DNA of 64,000 nucleotides from Rhodospirillales bacterium (GTDB lineage Bacteria; Pseudomonadota; Alphaproteobacteria; ATCC43930; CGMCC-115725): assembly GCA_947473305.1 (NCBI GenBank), contig CANJCB010000003.1, forward strand, positions 1 to 64,000, written 5' to 3'. The notes under the pieces are model-generated. The model was not told the origin of the DNA, ran no database searches, and was given only the letters and a program-made list of their open reading frames with translations. Shown here piece after piece: positions 35,466 to 42,516 of the stretch. Both the position numbers and the translations under genes were made by a program. How positions within the stretch are numbered: the stretch's first letter is position 1; each line of letters starts with the position of its first letter.

Positions 35466-36383
35466 TTGGCTGGTGGAAACGACGCGCGGCCGCCACCCCC
35501 GCCGGAAACATCCGCCGAGGAACTGGCCGAAGAGGAATTCGACGAGGACGAGCTTCGCTTCAACCTCATCGCCTTCGCCCATGAGCGCGAGCCGAACCCA
35601 GGGTCGAGCGAAGAGATCGAGGACGATCTCCACCAGGTGCTGAAGCATCAGCGGCTGCCCGAAGGGCTGGGCTTCCGCCTGACCCAGGCCGCGCTGGCGG
35701 AGGATGCGGGGCACGATCCCCAGTCCCGGCTCGCCGCGGCGCTCGCCGAGCATTTCATCTTCGCCACCCCCGAGGATCTCTCGGACGAGCATCCGATCTT
35801 CCTGGTCGGCCCGCCGGGCGCCGGCAAGACGACGCTGGCGGCAAAGCTCGCCGCCAAGACGGCCGAAACCTCGCGCGGCATCTTCCTGCTCGCGGGCGCC
35901 GATGCCGAGAAGGCGGGCGGCATGGCCCAGCTTCAGGAATATGCGGCGGTGCTGGGGTTGAAGGTCATGCCCGTGGCGACCCCGGCCGCGCTGAAAAAGG
36001 CGCTGAAGACCTCGGGCGCCGAAAGGGTGATCGTCGATACCACCGGGGCCAATCCCCACGACCGCAAGGCCCTGGTGAAACTGGCGAAGCTGATCGACGC
36101 GGTGGATGGCGAGCCCTCGCTGGTGCTGCCCGCGAATATCGAGGCCGAGGAAGCCATCGCCACGGCCGAGGCCTTCCGGGATCTGGGCGTGCGGAGCCTT
36201 TTCATCACCCGGCTCGACATGGTGCGGCGCCTGGGCGGCGTGTTGGCGGCGGCCGACGCCCTGGGCTTGGCGCTGGTCGGCGCGAGCGTGACCCCGCATT
36301 TCGCCTATGGCCTCCGCCCCCTGACCCCGCAGATCCTGGCGAGCCGGATGCTGGGGACAAAGCTCGACGAGCGAGGGGTTTAG
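35466..36383 (+). CDS. SRP54/FlhF-like GTPase with an acidic N-terminal domain and degenerate motifs
   Basis: The 305-residue protein has an acidic Pro/Glu-rich N-terminus (residues 1-60), a helical segment, and a G domain from about 115. G1 is LVGPPGAGKTTLAAKLA near 115-131. The SRP-specific G2 region is AGADAEKAGGMAQLQEYA, lacking the usual DTYR. G3 is DTTGANPHD in place of DTAGR, and G4 is TRLD in place of TKxD. These changes suggest altered nucleotide handling. The start is TTG at 35466 behind AAGGAGA. No flagellar genes are nearby, so a flagellar FlhF role is not supported by context. I cannot assign a process. Confidence 0.75.
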   Translation: MAGGNDARPPPPPETSAEELAEEEFDEDELRFNLIAFAHEREPNPGSSEEIEDDLHQVLKHQRLPEGLGFRLTQAALAEDAGHDPQSRLAAALAEHFIFATPEDLSDEHPIFLVGPPGAGKTTLAAKLAAKTAETSRGIFLLAGADAEKAGGMAQLQEYAAVLGLKVMPVATPAALKKALKTSGAERVIVDTTGANPHDRKALVKLAKLIDAVDGEPSLVLPANIEAEEAIATAEAFRDLGVRSLFITRLDMVRRLGGVLAAADALGLALVGASVTPHFAYGLRPLTPQILASRMLGTKLDERGV

Positions 36384-36406
36384 GCTCCCTTTTTCTCTAT
36401 TTCCAC

Positions 36407-36424
36407 GTCAAGCCCGGGCATGAT
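36407..36424. repeat. Degenerate family D fragment
   Basis: CGTCAAGCCCGGGCATGA resembles one end of family D. It lies in the 86-base gap between the convergent GTPase and permease genes. Confidence 0.4.
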
Positions 36425-36469
36425 GAATCATATTTAGAGACGAACTGTATTTGAAATGGGCGCCTGAAG

Positions 36470-37282
36470 TTACCGCCACCTCAAGAGCCATTTCTCCAGC
36501 CGCGACAGCAAGAGCCCGATCATCAGGCCCAGGACCGACAGCACGGCGACGCCGGCCAGGAGCTGGTCGGTCTGCATCAGGTTGCCGGCCGAGAGCACGA
36601 AGGACCCGATGCCGAGCTGCGCGCCGACCATCTCGGCCGAGACCACCAGCAAAAGCGCCGTAGAGGCGGAGATGCGGAAACCCGCCAGGATCCCCGGCAA
36701 GGCCCCCGGCAGCAGGATCTTGCGCACGATGCCGAACATCGGCATGCCGAAGCTCTGCCCCATGCGGATGAGGCTCCTCGGCACCCCGTCCACGCCGGTG
36801 AAGGTGGCGATCACCGTGGCGAAGAAGACGCCGAAGCCGATGGTCACGATCTTGGGCGTCTCGCCGATCCCGAACCACAGGATGAAGAGCGGCAGCAACG
36901 CGATCTTGGGGATCGGATAAAGCGCCGAGACCATGGGGATGCCGCCGGAGCGGAACGAGGTGAAAAGCCCCATCATGACGCCGACGACGATTCCCGCCAT
37001 GGTGCCCAAAGCCCAGCCGAGGCCGATGCGGCTCAAGGAAGCCGCCAGATGCCGCCAGAGTTCGCCCGAGACGATCAGGGACTTCAGCGCCAGCAGGATC
37101 GTCCAGGGACTCGGCAGGAAGATCGGGCTCACGAGCCCGCCGGAAACCGCCCCCTGCCAGGCCCCCAGCACGACCACCAGGGTCGCCCAGGAAATCCACG
37201 ACCGGCTCTGAGGCGCGAAGCCGCCGCCCCGGAAAGGCACGGTGCGCCGGGCCGGCGATGGCGGGACGCCGGGATCAGACAT
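36470..37282 (-). CDS. ABC transporter permease, SsuC/TauC-like
   Basis: The 270-residue permease has six helices. The coupling (EAA) loop appears as GVDGVPRSLIRMGQSFGMP near 169-187, after LPLFILWFGIGETPKI, a segment typical of nitrate/sulfonate/taurine-type importers. The start is ATG at 37282. It overlaps the ATPase gene upstream by 8 bases. It forms a complete importer with the two genes before it. Confidence 0.9.
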   Translation of the reverse strand: MSDPGVPPSPARRTVPFRGGGFAPQSRSWISWATLVVVLGAWQGAVSGGLVSPIFLPSPWTILLALKSLIVSGELWRHLAASLSRIGLGWALGTMAGIVVGVMMGLFTSFRSGGIPMVSALYPIPKIALLPLFILWFGIGETPKIVTIGFGVFFATVIATFTGVDGVPRSLIRMGQSFGMPMFGIVRKILLPGALPGILAGFRISASTALLLVVSAEMVGAQLGIGSFVLSAGNLMQTDQLLAGVAVLSVLGLMIGLLLSRLEKWLLRWR

Positions 37283-38048
37283 CGGTCATCTCCCGGTCGG
37301 CGACCTGGGCCTCGCGCTTGATCGATTGCCAGAGGGTATCGCTCAAGGCCGCCAGTTCCGCCTGGGCGGCGAGGGAGGTCCGCTCGCGCTGCGGTATCGG
37401 CACCCGCACCATCTCCTTGATCCGGCCGGGGCGACGCGAGAGCACCAGGATCCGGTCGGCGAGCCGCAGGGCCTCGGTGAGGTTATGGGTCACATAGACG
37501 GCCGAAACCTTGGCGTCGAGCCAGAGATCGAGGAAATCCTCCATCAGAAGCTCCCGCGTCTGGGCGTCGAGCGCCGACAAGGGTTCGTCCATCAAGAGGA
37601 TCGCGGGACGCACGACCAGCGCCCGGGCGATGCCGACGCGCTGGCGCATGCCGCCCGAAAGCTGCTTCGGATAGACGTCCTTGAATTCGGCGAGCCCGAT
37701 GGCGGCCAGCGCCGCCTCGACCCGCTCGCGCCTCTCAGGCCCCGAGAGCCGGTGATGCTCCAGCGCCAGTTCCACATTGCCGCGAACCGTCCGCCAGGGC
37801 AGCAGCGCGAAATCCTGGAAGACGAAGGTCAGGGGATTGAGGCTGTCGGCGGGCGGCGCGCCGTCGAGGGCGGCGCGACCCTTGTCCGGCTGCAAAAGCC
37901 CGCCGAGGATGCTCAGAAGCGTGGACTTGCCGCAGCCCGAAGGCCCGATCACCGCCAGGATCTCGCCGGCGGCGACCCGGAAGTCGATGCCGTCGAGAAC
38001 CTCCAGCGCGCCGAAGGAATGACCGATGCCTTCGGCCGAAAGCTCCAT
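37275..38048 (-). CDS. ABC transporter ATPase, SsuB/TauB-like
   Basis: The 257-residue ATPase has Walker A GPSGCGKSTLL near 36-46, a Q-loop in FVFQDFALLPWR, signature LSGGMRQRVGIARAL near 130-144 and Walker B ILLMDEPLSALD. It overlaps the permease gene by 8 bases. It starts 14 bases after the binding-protein stop. The family imports alkanesulfonates, taurine, nitrate or pyrimidine precursors; substrate is not fixed here. Confidence 0.92.
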   Translation of the reverse strand: MELSAEGIGHSFGALEVLDGIDFRVAAGEILAVIGPSGCGKSTLLSILGGLLQPDKGRAALDGAPPADSLNPLTFVFQDFALLPWRTVRGNVELALEHHRLSGPERRERVEAALAAIGLAEFKDVYPKQLSGGMRQRVGIARALVVRPAILLMDEPLSALDAQTRELLMEDFLDLWLDAKVSAVYVTHNLTEALRLADRILVLSRRPGRIKEMVRVPIPQRERTSLAAQAELAALSDTLWQSIKREAQVADREMTDV

Positions 38049-38062
38049 CTGCGGTTACAGGC

Positions 38063-39079
38063 TTACTTGGGGACGTTGAAATGCCCGGACACGAAGGAGA
38101 GATCGACGATCGCCTTGGCCTCCACCGCCTTATCGACGAGGCCTTGGGACTGGTACCATTCGACCTGATGGTAGATGTCGTCCACTAGGAGCCGCGCCTC
38201 CGGATCGACGAAGGGGATGCCGGGGCGGATGTTTTCCGCCGTCTGGCCGGTGAACTTCGACAGGATCGCGAGCAAGGCCCCCGCCTCCGGCCCGTTCTTG
38301 GGATTACCGTCGGGACCCATCTGGAGGAAAGCCTCGTAGAAGTCCTTGGCCGCCTTGCGATAGGCCGAGACATAGCGGGTGACGAGGGTGCGGCGCTCGG
38401 CGATGGTCTTGGGCGTGGCGAAGCTCGCGCCCAATTGCCAGGGCGTCTCGTCGCCAACCCAGCCCAGGAGCTTGGCCTCGCCGCGCTCGATCATGGGAAC
38501 CGCGATGGTCGCCGGGATCACCAGCGCCTCGACCTGGTTGCCCTTCAAGGCCGAGACCATGTTCGGGAGCGACTGGAGTGCCACCAGCCGGTTCTCGGAC
38601 AGCGGGAATTTATACTTCTCGGCGAGCAGGCCGAGGCTGTAGTGGAAGGTCGAGCCGGTCTGGGTGATGGCGACCGACTTGCCGCGGAAATCCTTGAAGC
38701 TCTTCAGCCCGGCCTCATAGGCGGCGGGCGAGGCGAGATAGGCGTTGAGGTGGTAGCCCTTTTCCTCGCGGCTCTGGGCGGCGACGATCTTCAAGGCGCC
38801 CTTGCCCGCGAGATTGTAGAAACCGGCGGTGAGGCCGGTGATCCCGACGTCGATGTCGCCCGAGACGGCGGCCACGGAGATGGGCTGCGCCGCCTCGAAA
38901 TAGACGAGTTCCGCGTCGAGACCCTCGGCCGCGAAATAGCCCTTTTCCTGGGCGATGAAGATGGGACCGGAGGAGACGAGCTTCAACACGCCGATCTTGA
39001 TCTTGTCCGCCGCCTGGGCGTGACCTGCCGCGAGCAAAGCAACGACCGCCGCACAGGCGGCCCACCAACGTGCCTTCAT
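38063..39079 (-). CDS. ABC transporter substrate-binding protein, SsuA/NMT1-like
   Basis: The 338-residue periplasmic protein has a signal peptide (cleavage after GHAQAA). The N-terminal lobe DKIKIGVLKLVSSGPIFIAQEKGYFAAEG is typical of the NMT1/SsuA group. SVAAVSGDIDVGITGLTAGFY follows, and KSVAITQTGSTFHYSL near 136-151 begins the hinge. The substrate could be a sulfonate, taurine, or a thiamin or riboflavin precursor. No TPP or FMN riboswitch is visible upstream. The leader instead has a 14-bp tandem repeat. Confidence 0.88.
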   Translation of the reverse strand: MKARWWAACAAVVALLAAGHAQAADKIKIGVLKLVSSGPIFIAQEKGYFAAEGLDAELVYFEAAQPISVAAVSGDIDVGITGLTAGFYNLAGKGALKIVAAQSREEKGYHLNAYLASPAAYEAGLKSFKDFRGKSVAITQTGSTFHYSLGLLAEKYKFPLSENRLVALQSLPNMVSALKGNQVEALVIPATIAVPMIERGEAKLLGWVGDETPWQLGASFATPKTIAERRTLVTRYVSAYRKAAKDFYEAFLQMGPDGNPKNGPEAGALLAILSKFTGQTAENIRPGIPFVDPEARLLVDDIYHQVEWYQSQGLVDKAVEAKAIVDLSFVSGHFNVPK

Positions 39080-39108
39080 CGTTCCCTCTCCGTCTTTTTA
39101 CCCGCTGT

Positions 39109-39162
39109 CCTGGGCCTGGAATCCTGGGCCCGGAATCCTGGGCCTGGAATCTGGGCCGGAAT
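39109..39162. repeat. 14-bp tandem repeat in the leader of the SsuA-like gene
   Basis: There are four units of CCTGGGCCYGGAAT (39109-39122, 39123-39136, 39137-39150, and a shortened 39151-39162). It starts 30 bases upstream of the SsuA-like start codon, so it overlaps the likely promoter or leader. Each unit contains the near-palindrome GGCCYGG. Confidence 0.85.
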
Positions 39163-39220
39163 CATGCGGGCGCGCGCGGCGCTTGGCAAGCGCCGCGGCT
39201 AAGCGCAAAGGGCTTGGCTG

Positions 39221-39679
39221 CTATTCCTTGCAGGCGCGGTAGTGGGCTTTTTCCTTGGCGGCCGTCGTGGACATCAGATGCCGGAAGCTGTCCTTGTCGA
39301 GCTTGTCCGCGGTGGTCAGGACCTCGGCCGTGGTGCCGGAGCAGACGACCGAGACGGGCTGGGAGCCCGTGGTCAGCGACGCCTCGTTGGCGAGCTTGGT
39401 CATATAGCGGTCGAAGGCCGTCTCGGGCTTGCCGCCGCCGATCCGGCGGAAATGCTCGATCATCTGGTGCTGATAGCCGATGATCGCCTCGCGGTTGCGG
39501 ACCGTGAAGCTGCGATAGCTCGCATTGCTGCAGACATCGCTCACGACCATGAGCTTGGTCTGGAAGAGGATCGCCTGTTCGGCTTCGATCTCGTTGGACT
39601 TGAAGCAAATGGGCGCGGCAGCCTCGGCTGTACTCGCGAAGCAAAGGGCCACACTTGCCATGGCGACTACTCGCCGCAT
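39221..39679 (-). CDS. Small secreted protein with three Cys in the mature region, unknown function
   Basis: The 152-residue protein has a signal peptide (MRRVVAMASVALCFASTAEAA). The mature domain is mainly helical with Cys residues in APICFK, SDVCSNASYRSF and the C-terminal YRACKE, plus VVCSGT near the middle. This suggests one or two disulfides in the periplasm. I chose ATG at 39679 because AGGGG lies at good spacing; an in-frame ATG at 39700 would add seven residues. A perfect 16-bp palindrome resembling a LuxR-type box lies 31 bases upstream of the chosen start. I do not recognise the family. Confidence 0.7.
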   Translation of the reverse strand: MRRVVAMASVALCFASTAEAAAPICFKSNEIEAEQAILFQTKLMVVSDVCSNASYRSFTVRNREAIIGYQHQMIEHFRRIGGGKPETAFDRYMTKLANEASLTTGSQPVSVVCSGTTAEVLTTADKLDKDSFRHLMSTTAAKEKAHYRACKE

Positions 39680-39709
39680 CAACCCCTGCCCCATATTCAT
39701 ATGCTGCTA

Positions 39710-39725
39710 CTACCAGTACTGGTAG
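39710..39725. promoter_or_regulatory. Perfect 16-bp palindrome resembling a LuxR-family (las/rhl) box
   Basis: CTACCAGTACTGGTAG is fully self-complementary and has the CT-N12-AG layout of quorum-sensing boxes. It lies 31 bases upstream of the 39679 start and 45 bases past the DedA stop (39771). It is a likely operator for the small secreted protein gene. Confidence 0.5.
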
Positions 39726-39770
39726 CTCTCTACCGTTTCGGAGCCTAAAGGTAAAGCGTCAAGTCATACC

Positions 39771-40376
39771 CTAGCCGGAAGGGGGGGCTGCCAGGGCCGC
39801 GGCGGCGGCGCGGCGGCGGCGTTTCCACTTCTGATAGACGAGCACCCCGGCCCCGCCGAGCAGGAAGATCGCCAGCATGCCGAGCGCGAAATCATGGGCC
39901 AGCTCGCCCATCATGCGCTCGAAGAGATGGCCGCAGAGATAGCCCACCGCGATGAAGCTGCTCGCCCAGAGGCCGGCGGCGATGAAGTTCAGGATCATGA
40001 AGCGCTTCCAGCCGATCCCGCTGATCCCCATGGCGAAGGAGGAGAAGTTGCGGATCCCGTAGATGAAGCGGAAGCTCAGGATGAAGGCGGTGTCGTATTT
40101 CTTGAGCGCGTCCAAGGCCTTGTCGACGCCGCCGCGCCACATCGGACGCTTGGCGAGGAGCCGCGTGCCATATTGCCGCCCGACCCAGAAATAGGCCTGG
40201 TCCCCGCCGAAGCTGCCGAACCAGGCGCAGAGCAGCAGGACGGGCCAGCTCAAGAGACCGTTAGCGGCTGCAAAACCGGCAAAGAGGACGAAGGTCTCGC
40301 CCTCGAAAAAGGTCCAGACGAAGGTGATGAGGTATGTCCAGGCGCCGTGGTCCGCCACCACCTGTTGGATGTTCAT
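39771..40376 (-). CDS. DedA / VTT-domain membrane protein (copy 2)
   Basis: The 201-residue protein has about five hydrophobic segments. FVWTFFEGETFVLFAGFAA near 19-37 is the family's first conserved region, GGDQAYFWVGRQYG near 57-70 the second, and SFRFIYGIRNFSSFAMGISG near 100-119 the third, with the conserved Arg-Gly pair. The C-terminus is a short Arg-rich tail (KWKRRRR) facing the cytoplasm. It is distinct in sequence from the copy at 27545. Confidence 0.9.
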   Translation of the reverse strand: MNIQQVVADHGAWTYLITFVWTFFEGETFVLFAGFAAANGLLSWPVLLLCAWFGSFGGDQAYFWVGRQYGTRLLAKRPMWRGGVDKALDALKKYDTAFILSFRFIYGIRNFSSFAMGISGIGWKRFMILNFIAAGLWASSFIAVGYLCGHLFERMMGELAHDFALGMLAIFLLGGAGVLVYQKWKRRRRAAAAALAAPPSG

Positions 40377-40536
40377 GCCTAGACGCCACCCCTAACCAAT
40401 ACGCGAACCAATTTATGCTTACCGCCTAACCCGGTCGAGGGAGATTTTTTCCTCGCCCCGATCCGCTGCCAACCCTCAATATGGGGGAAAACCAGCGGCT
40501 CGCACAAGGCCGCAGGCGGAAAGGAGCCCGTGTCTT

Positions 40537-41325
40537 TTGCTTTATATCTTCAGCAAGATCTTCTGGCTCGTGGCCTCTCCCGGCAATCTCTGCGTGATTC
40601 TGATCGTCGCCGGGGCGATCTGGCTCGCCCTCAGCCGGCGGCGGCACGGGCTCTGGCTGGTCGGGGCCGGGACGGTCGGGCTCCTGCTCTTTATCGTCTT
40701 GCCGCTGGGTCATTGGATGACCACGCCGCTGGAAATGCGGTTCCAGCGCCCGCGGCTTCCGGTCCATGTCCACGGCATCGTCGTGCTGGGCGGCAGCGTC
40801 AGGGCCGCCGTCCCCCGTCTGGAGCGCCCGGCGGAAGTGAGTTCGGCGGGCGAGCGCATGGTGGCCACGGCGGAACTCGCCCGGCGCTATCCCCAGGCCC
40901 GCATCCTCGTCACCGGCGGGGACGGCAGCCTCAATGCCAATGCGCCCCGGGAGGCCCCCGCCATGCGCGCGGTGCTGGAGCGGCTAGGCATCGATCCCGC
41001 CCGGGTCGAGATGGAGGACCGGTCGCGCAATACTCATGAAAACGCGATCTTTTCGAAGGAACTGATCAAGCCCAAGCTCGGAGAAGTCTGGGTGCTCGTC
41101 ACCTCGGCCTTCCACATGCCCCGGGCGATGGGAACCTTCCGCAACGCGGGCTGGACGGTGGTTCCCTATCCCGTCGATTTCCGCAGTTCGGACCGGGTTA
41201 TCTTCAACTCCGATTACCTGCTCTCGGGCGAACTTCGCGCGGCTGATATCGCGATCAAGGAATGGGTCGGCCTGTTGGCCTATCGCTTCATCGGCTGGAG
41301 CGACGCCTGGTTTCCGGGGCCTTAG
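40537..41325 (+). CDS. YdcF-like (DUF218) membrane protein
   Basis: The 262-residue protein has two N-terminal membrane helices (about residues 12-62). The soluble DUF218 domain follows, with GIVVLGGSVRAAVPRLERP near 80-98, ILVTGGDGS near 123, MEDRSRNTHENAIFS near 158-172 and VTSAFHMPRAMGTFRNAGW near 186-204. ElyC/SanA-type members take part in envelope metabolism. The start is TTG at 40537 with AAGGAG 10 bases upstream. A GTG seven bases earlier opens a different, unlikely frame. Confidence 0.85.
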   Translation: MLYIFSKIFWLVASPGNLCVILIVAGAIWLALSRRRHGLWLVGAGTVGLLLFIVLPLGHWMTTPLEMRFQRPRLPVHVHGIVVLGGSVRAAVPRLERPAEVSSAGERMVATAELARRYPQARILVTGGDGSLNANAPREAPAMRAVLERLGIDPARVEMEDRSRNTHENAIFSKELIKPKLGEVWVLVTSAFHMPRAMGTFRNAGWTVVPYPVDFRSSDRVIFNSDYLLSGELRAADIAIKEWVGLLAYRFIGWSDAWFPGP

Positions 41326-41345
41326 AGGACGGTTTTCACGCCTCT

Positions 41346-41440
41346 CGTCATGCCCGGGCTTGACGGTCTAAGCGCAGAAACGCGGCAGAGATCCTAGAGG
41401 TGGCAAGACCTGGATTGCTTCGCTGCGCTCGCAATGACGG
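41346..41440. repeat. Hybrid repeat: family D left end joined to family C right end
   Basis: The left side reads CGTCATGCCCGGGCTTGACG, as in family D. The right side reads GGCAAGACCTGGATTGC with TTCGCTGCGCTCGCAATGACG, as in family C copy 3. It lies between convergent ydcF-like and the oxidoreductase beta gene. Confidence 0.7.
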
Positions 41441-41460
41441 GCGGTGAGAGGGAGCAGGGC

Positions 41461-42516
41461 CTACCGCAAACTGGCGTTGAACTTTTCCAGCGCGTCGGGA
41501 CCGGGGCAGAGTTCCGCCTCGCCCAATTCGTTGAAGGGCGTCGCGGAGGTGTTGAGATAGGCATGGAGATCCCGGGGCTCTGGATCGAGGTAGAGCAGGC
41601 CGGTGACGATCTCGCCCAGGGCGTAGCGCTGCTGGAGGAAGTTCATCGCGCCGACCCGATCCTGGGGATCGTATTCCGGGGTGAGCTTATGCAGCCTGAT
41701 CATCGAGCCGTCATGCTGCGTCACGGTCTGGGTCTGGCCGGGCTCGTAATCCGTCACGATCTCCGACCGTTCCGGGATGATGTCGAGACGGTTCACCGCG
41801 TCGTTATGCTCGCGCACATAGTCGAAGCTCTTGGTCGAGCCCAGATGGTTGTTGAAGGCGACGCAGGGCGACACGCAGTCGATGAAAGCCGCCCCCTGGT
41901 GCAGCAAGGCGCCCTTGATGAGCGGGACCAATTGCGCCTTGTCGCCCGAGAAGCTGCGGCCGACGTAGGTTGCGCCCAGTTGCAGCGCCATGGAGACGAG
42001 GTCGATGGCCTCGTCGTTGTTCGGCACGCCGCGCTTGCTCTTGGAGCCCCTGTCGGAAGTCGCCGAAAACTGCCCCTTGGTGAGGCCGTAGACCCCATTA
42101 TTCTCAACGATATAGACCATGTTGACGCCGCGCCGGATGCTATGGGCGAACTGCCCGAGCCCGATGGAGGCGGAATCGCCGTCGCCCGACACGCCGAGAT
42201 AGATCAGGTCCCGGTTCGCCATATTGGCACCCGTCAGGACCGAGGGCATGCGGCCATGGACGGAGTTGAAGCCATGGGAATTGCCGAGGAAATAGGTCGG
42301 CGTCTTGGACGAGCAGCCGATCCCTGAAAGCTTGGCGATGCGATGGGGCTCGATCGCCAGCTCGAAACAGGCCTGGATGATCGCGGCGCTGATCGAATCA
42401 TGCCCGCAGCCGGCGCAGAGCGTGGAAACCGCCCCCTCGTAGTCCCGCCGCGTGAAGCCGAGATGGTTGGTCGGCAGCTTCGGATGATGGAGCTTCGGCT
42501 TCGTGATGAAGGTCAT
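41461..42516 (-). CDS. 2-oxoacid:ferredoxin oxidoreductase beta subunit (TPP-binding)
   Basis: The 351-residue subunit binds thiamin diphosphate and a [4Fe-4S] cluster. LCAGCGHDSISAAIIQACFEL near 29-49 corresponds to the CPGCGH motif and GIGCSSKTPTYF follows. The TPP/Mg motif is GVSGDGDSASIGLGQF with NNGVYGLTKGQ, and a further Cys lies in DCVSPCVAFNN. The start ATG at 42516 overlaps the alpha stop as ATGA. Substrate is probably 2-oxoglutarate or another 2-oxoacid. Confidence 0.9.
   Translation of the reverse strand: MTFITKPKLHHPKLPTNHLGFTRRDYEGAVSTLCAGCGHDSISAAIIQACFELAIEPHRIAKLSGIGCSSKTPTYFLGNSHGFNSVHGRMPSVLTGANMANRDLIYLGVSGDGDSASIGLGQFAHSIRRGVNMVYIVENNGVYGLTKGQFSATSDRGSKSKRGVPNNDEAIDLVSMALQLGATYVGRSFSGDKAQLVPLIKGALLHQGAAFIDCVSPCVAFNNHLGSTKSFDYVREHNDAVNRLDIIPERSEIVTDYEPGQTQTVTQHDGSMIRLHKLTPEYDPQDRVGAMNFLQQRYALGEIVTGLLYLDPEPRDLHAYLNTSATPFNELGEAELCPGPDALEKFNASLR

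Noticed and set aside
36407-36424. CGTCAAGCCCGGGCATGA as a terminator of the GTPase gene
   Set aside because: Only one arm is conserved and no T run follows; better described as a family D fragment.
39080-39170. TPP or FMN riboswitch before the SsuA-like gene
   Set aside because: The leader is a 14-bp tandem repeat and lacks the conserved TPP or FMN core sequences.
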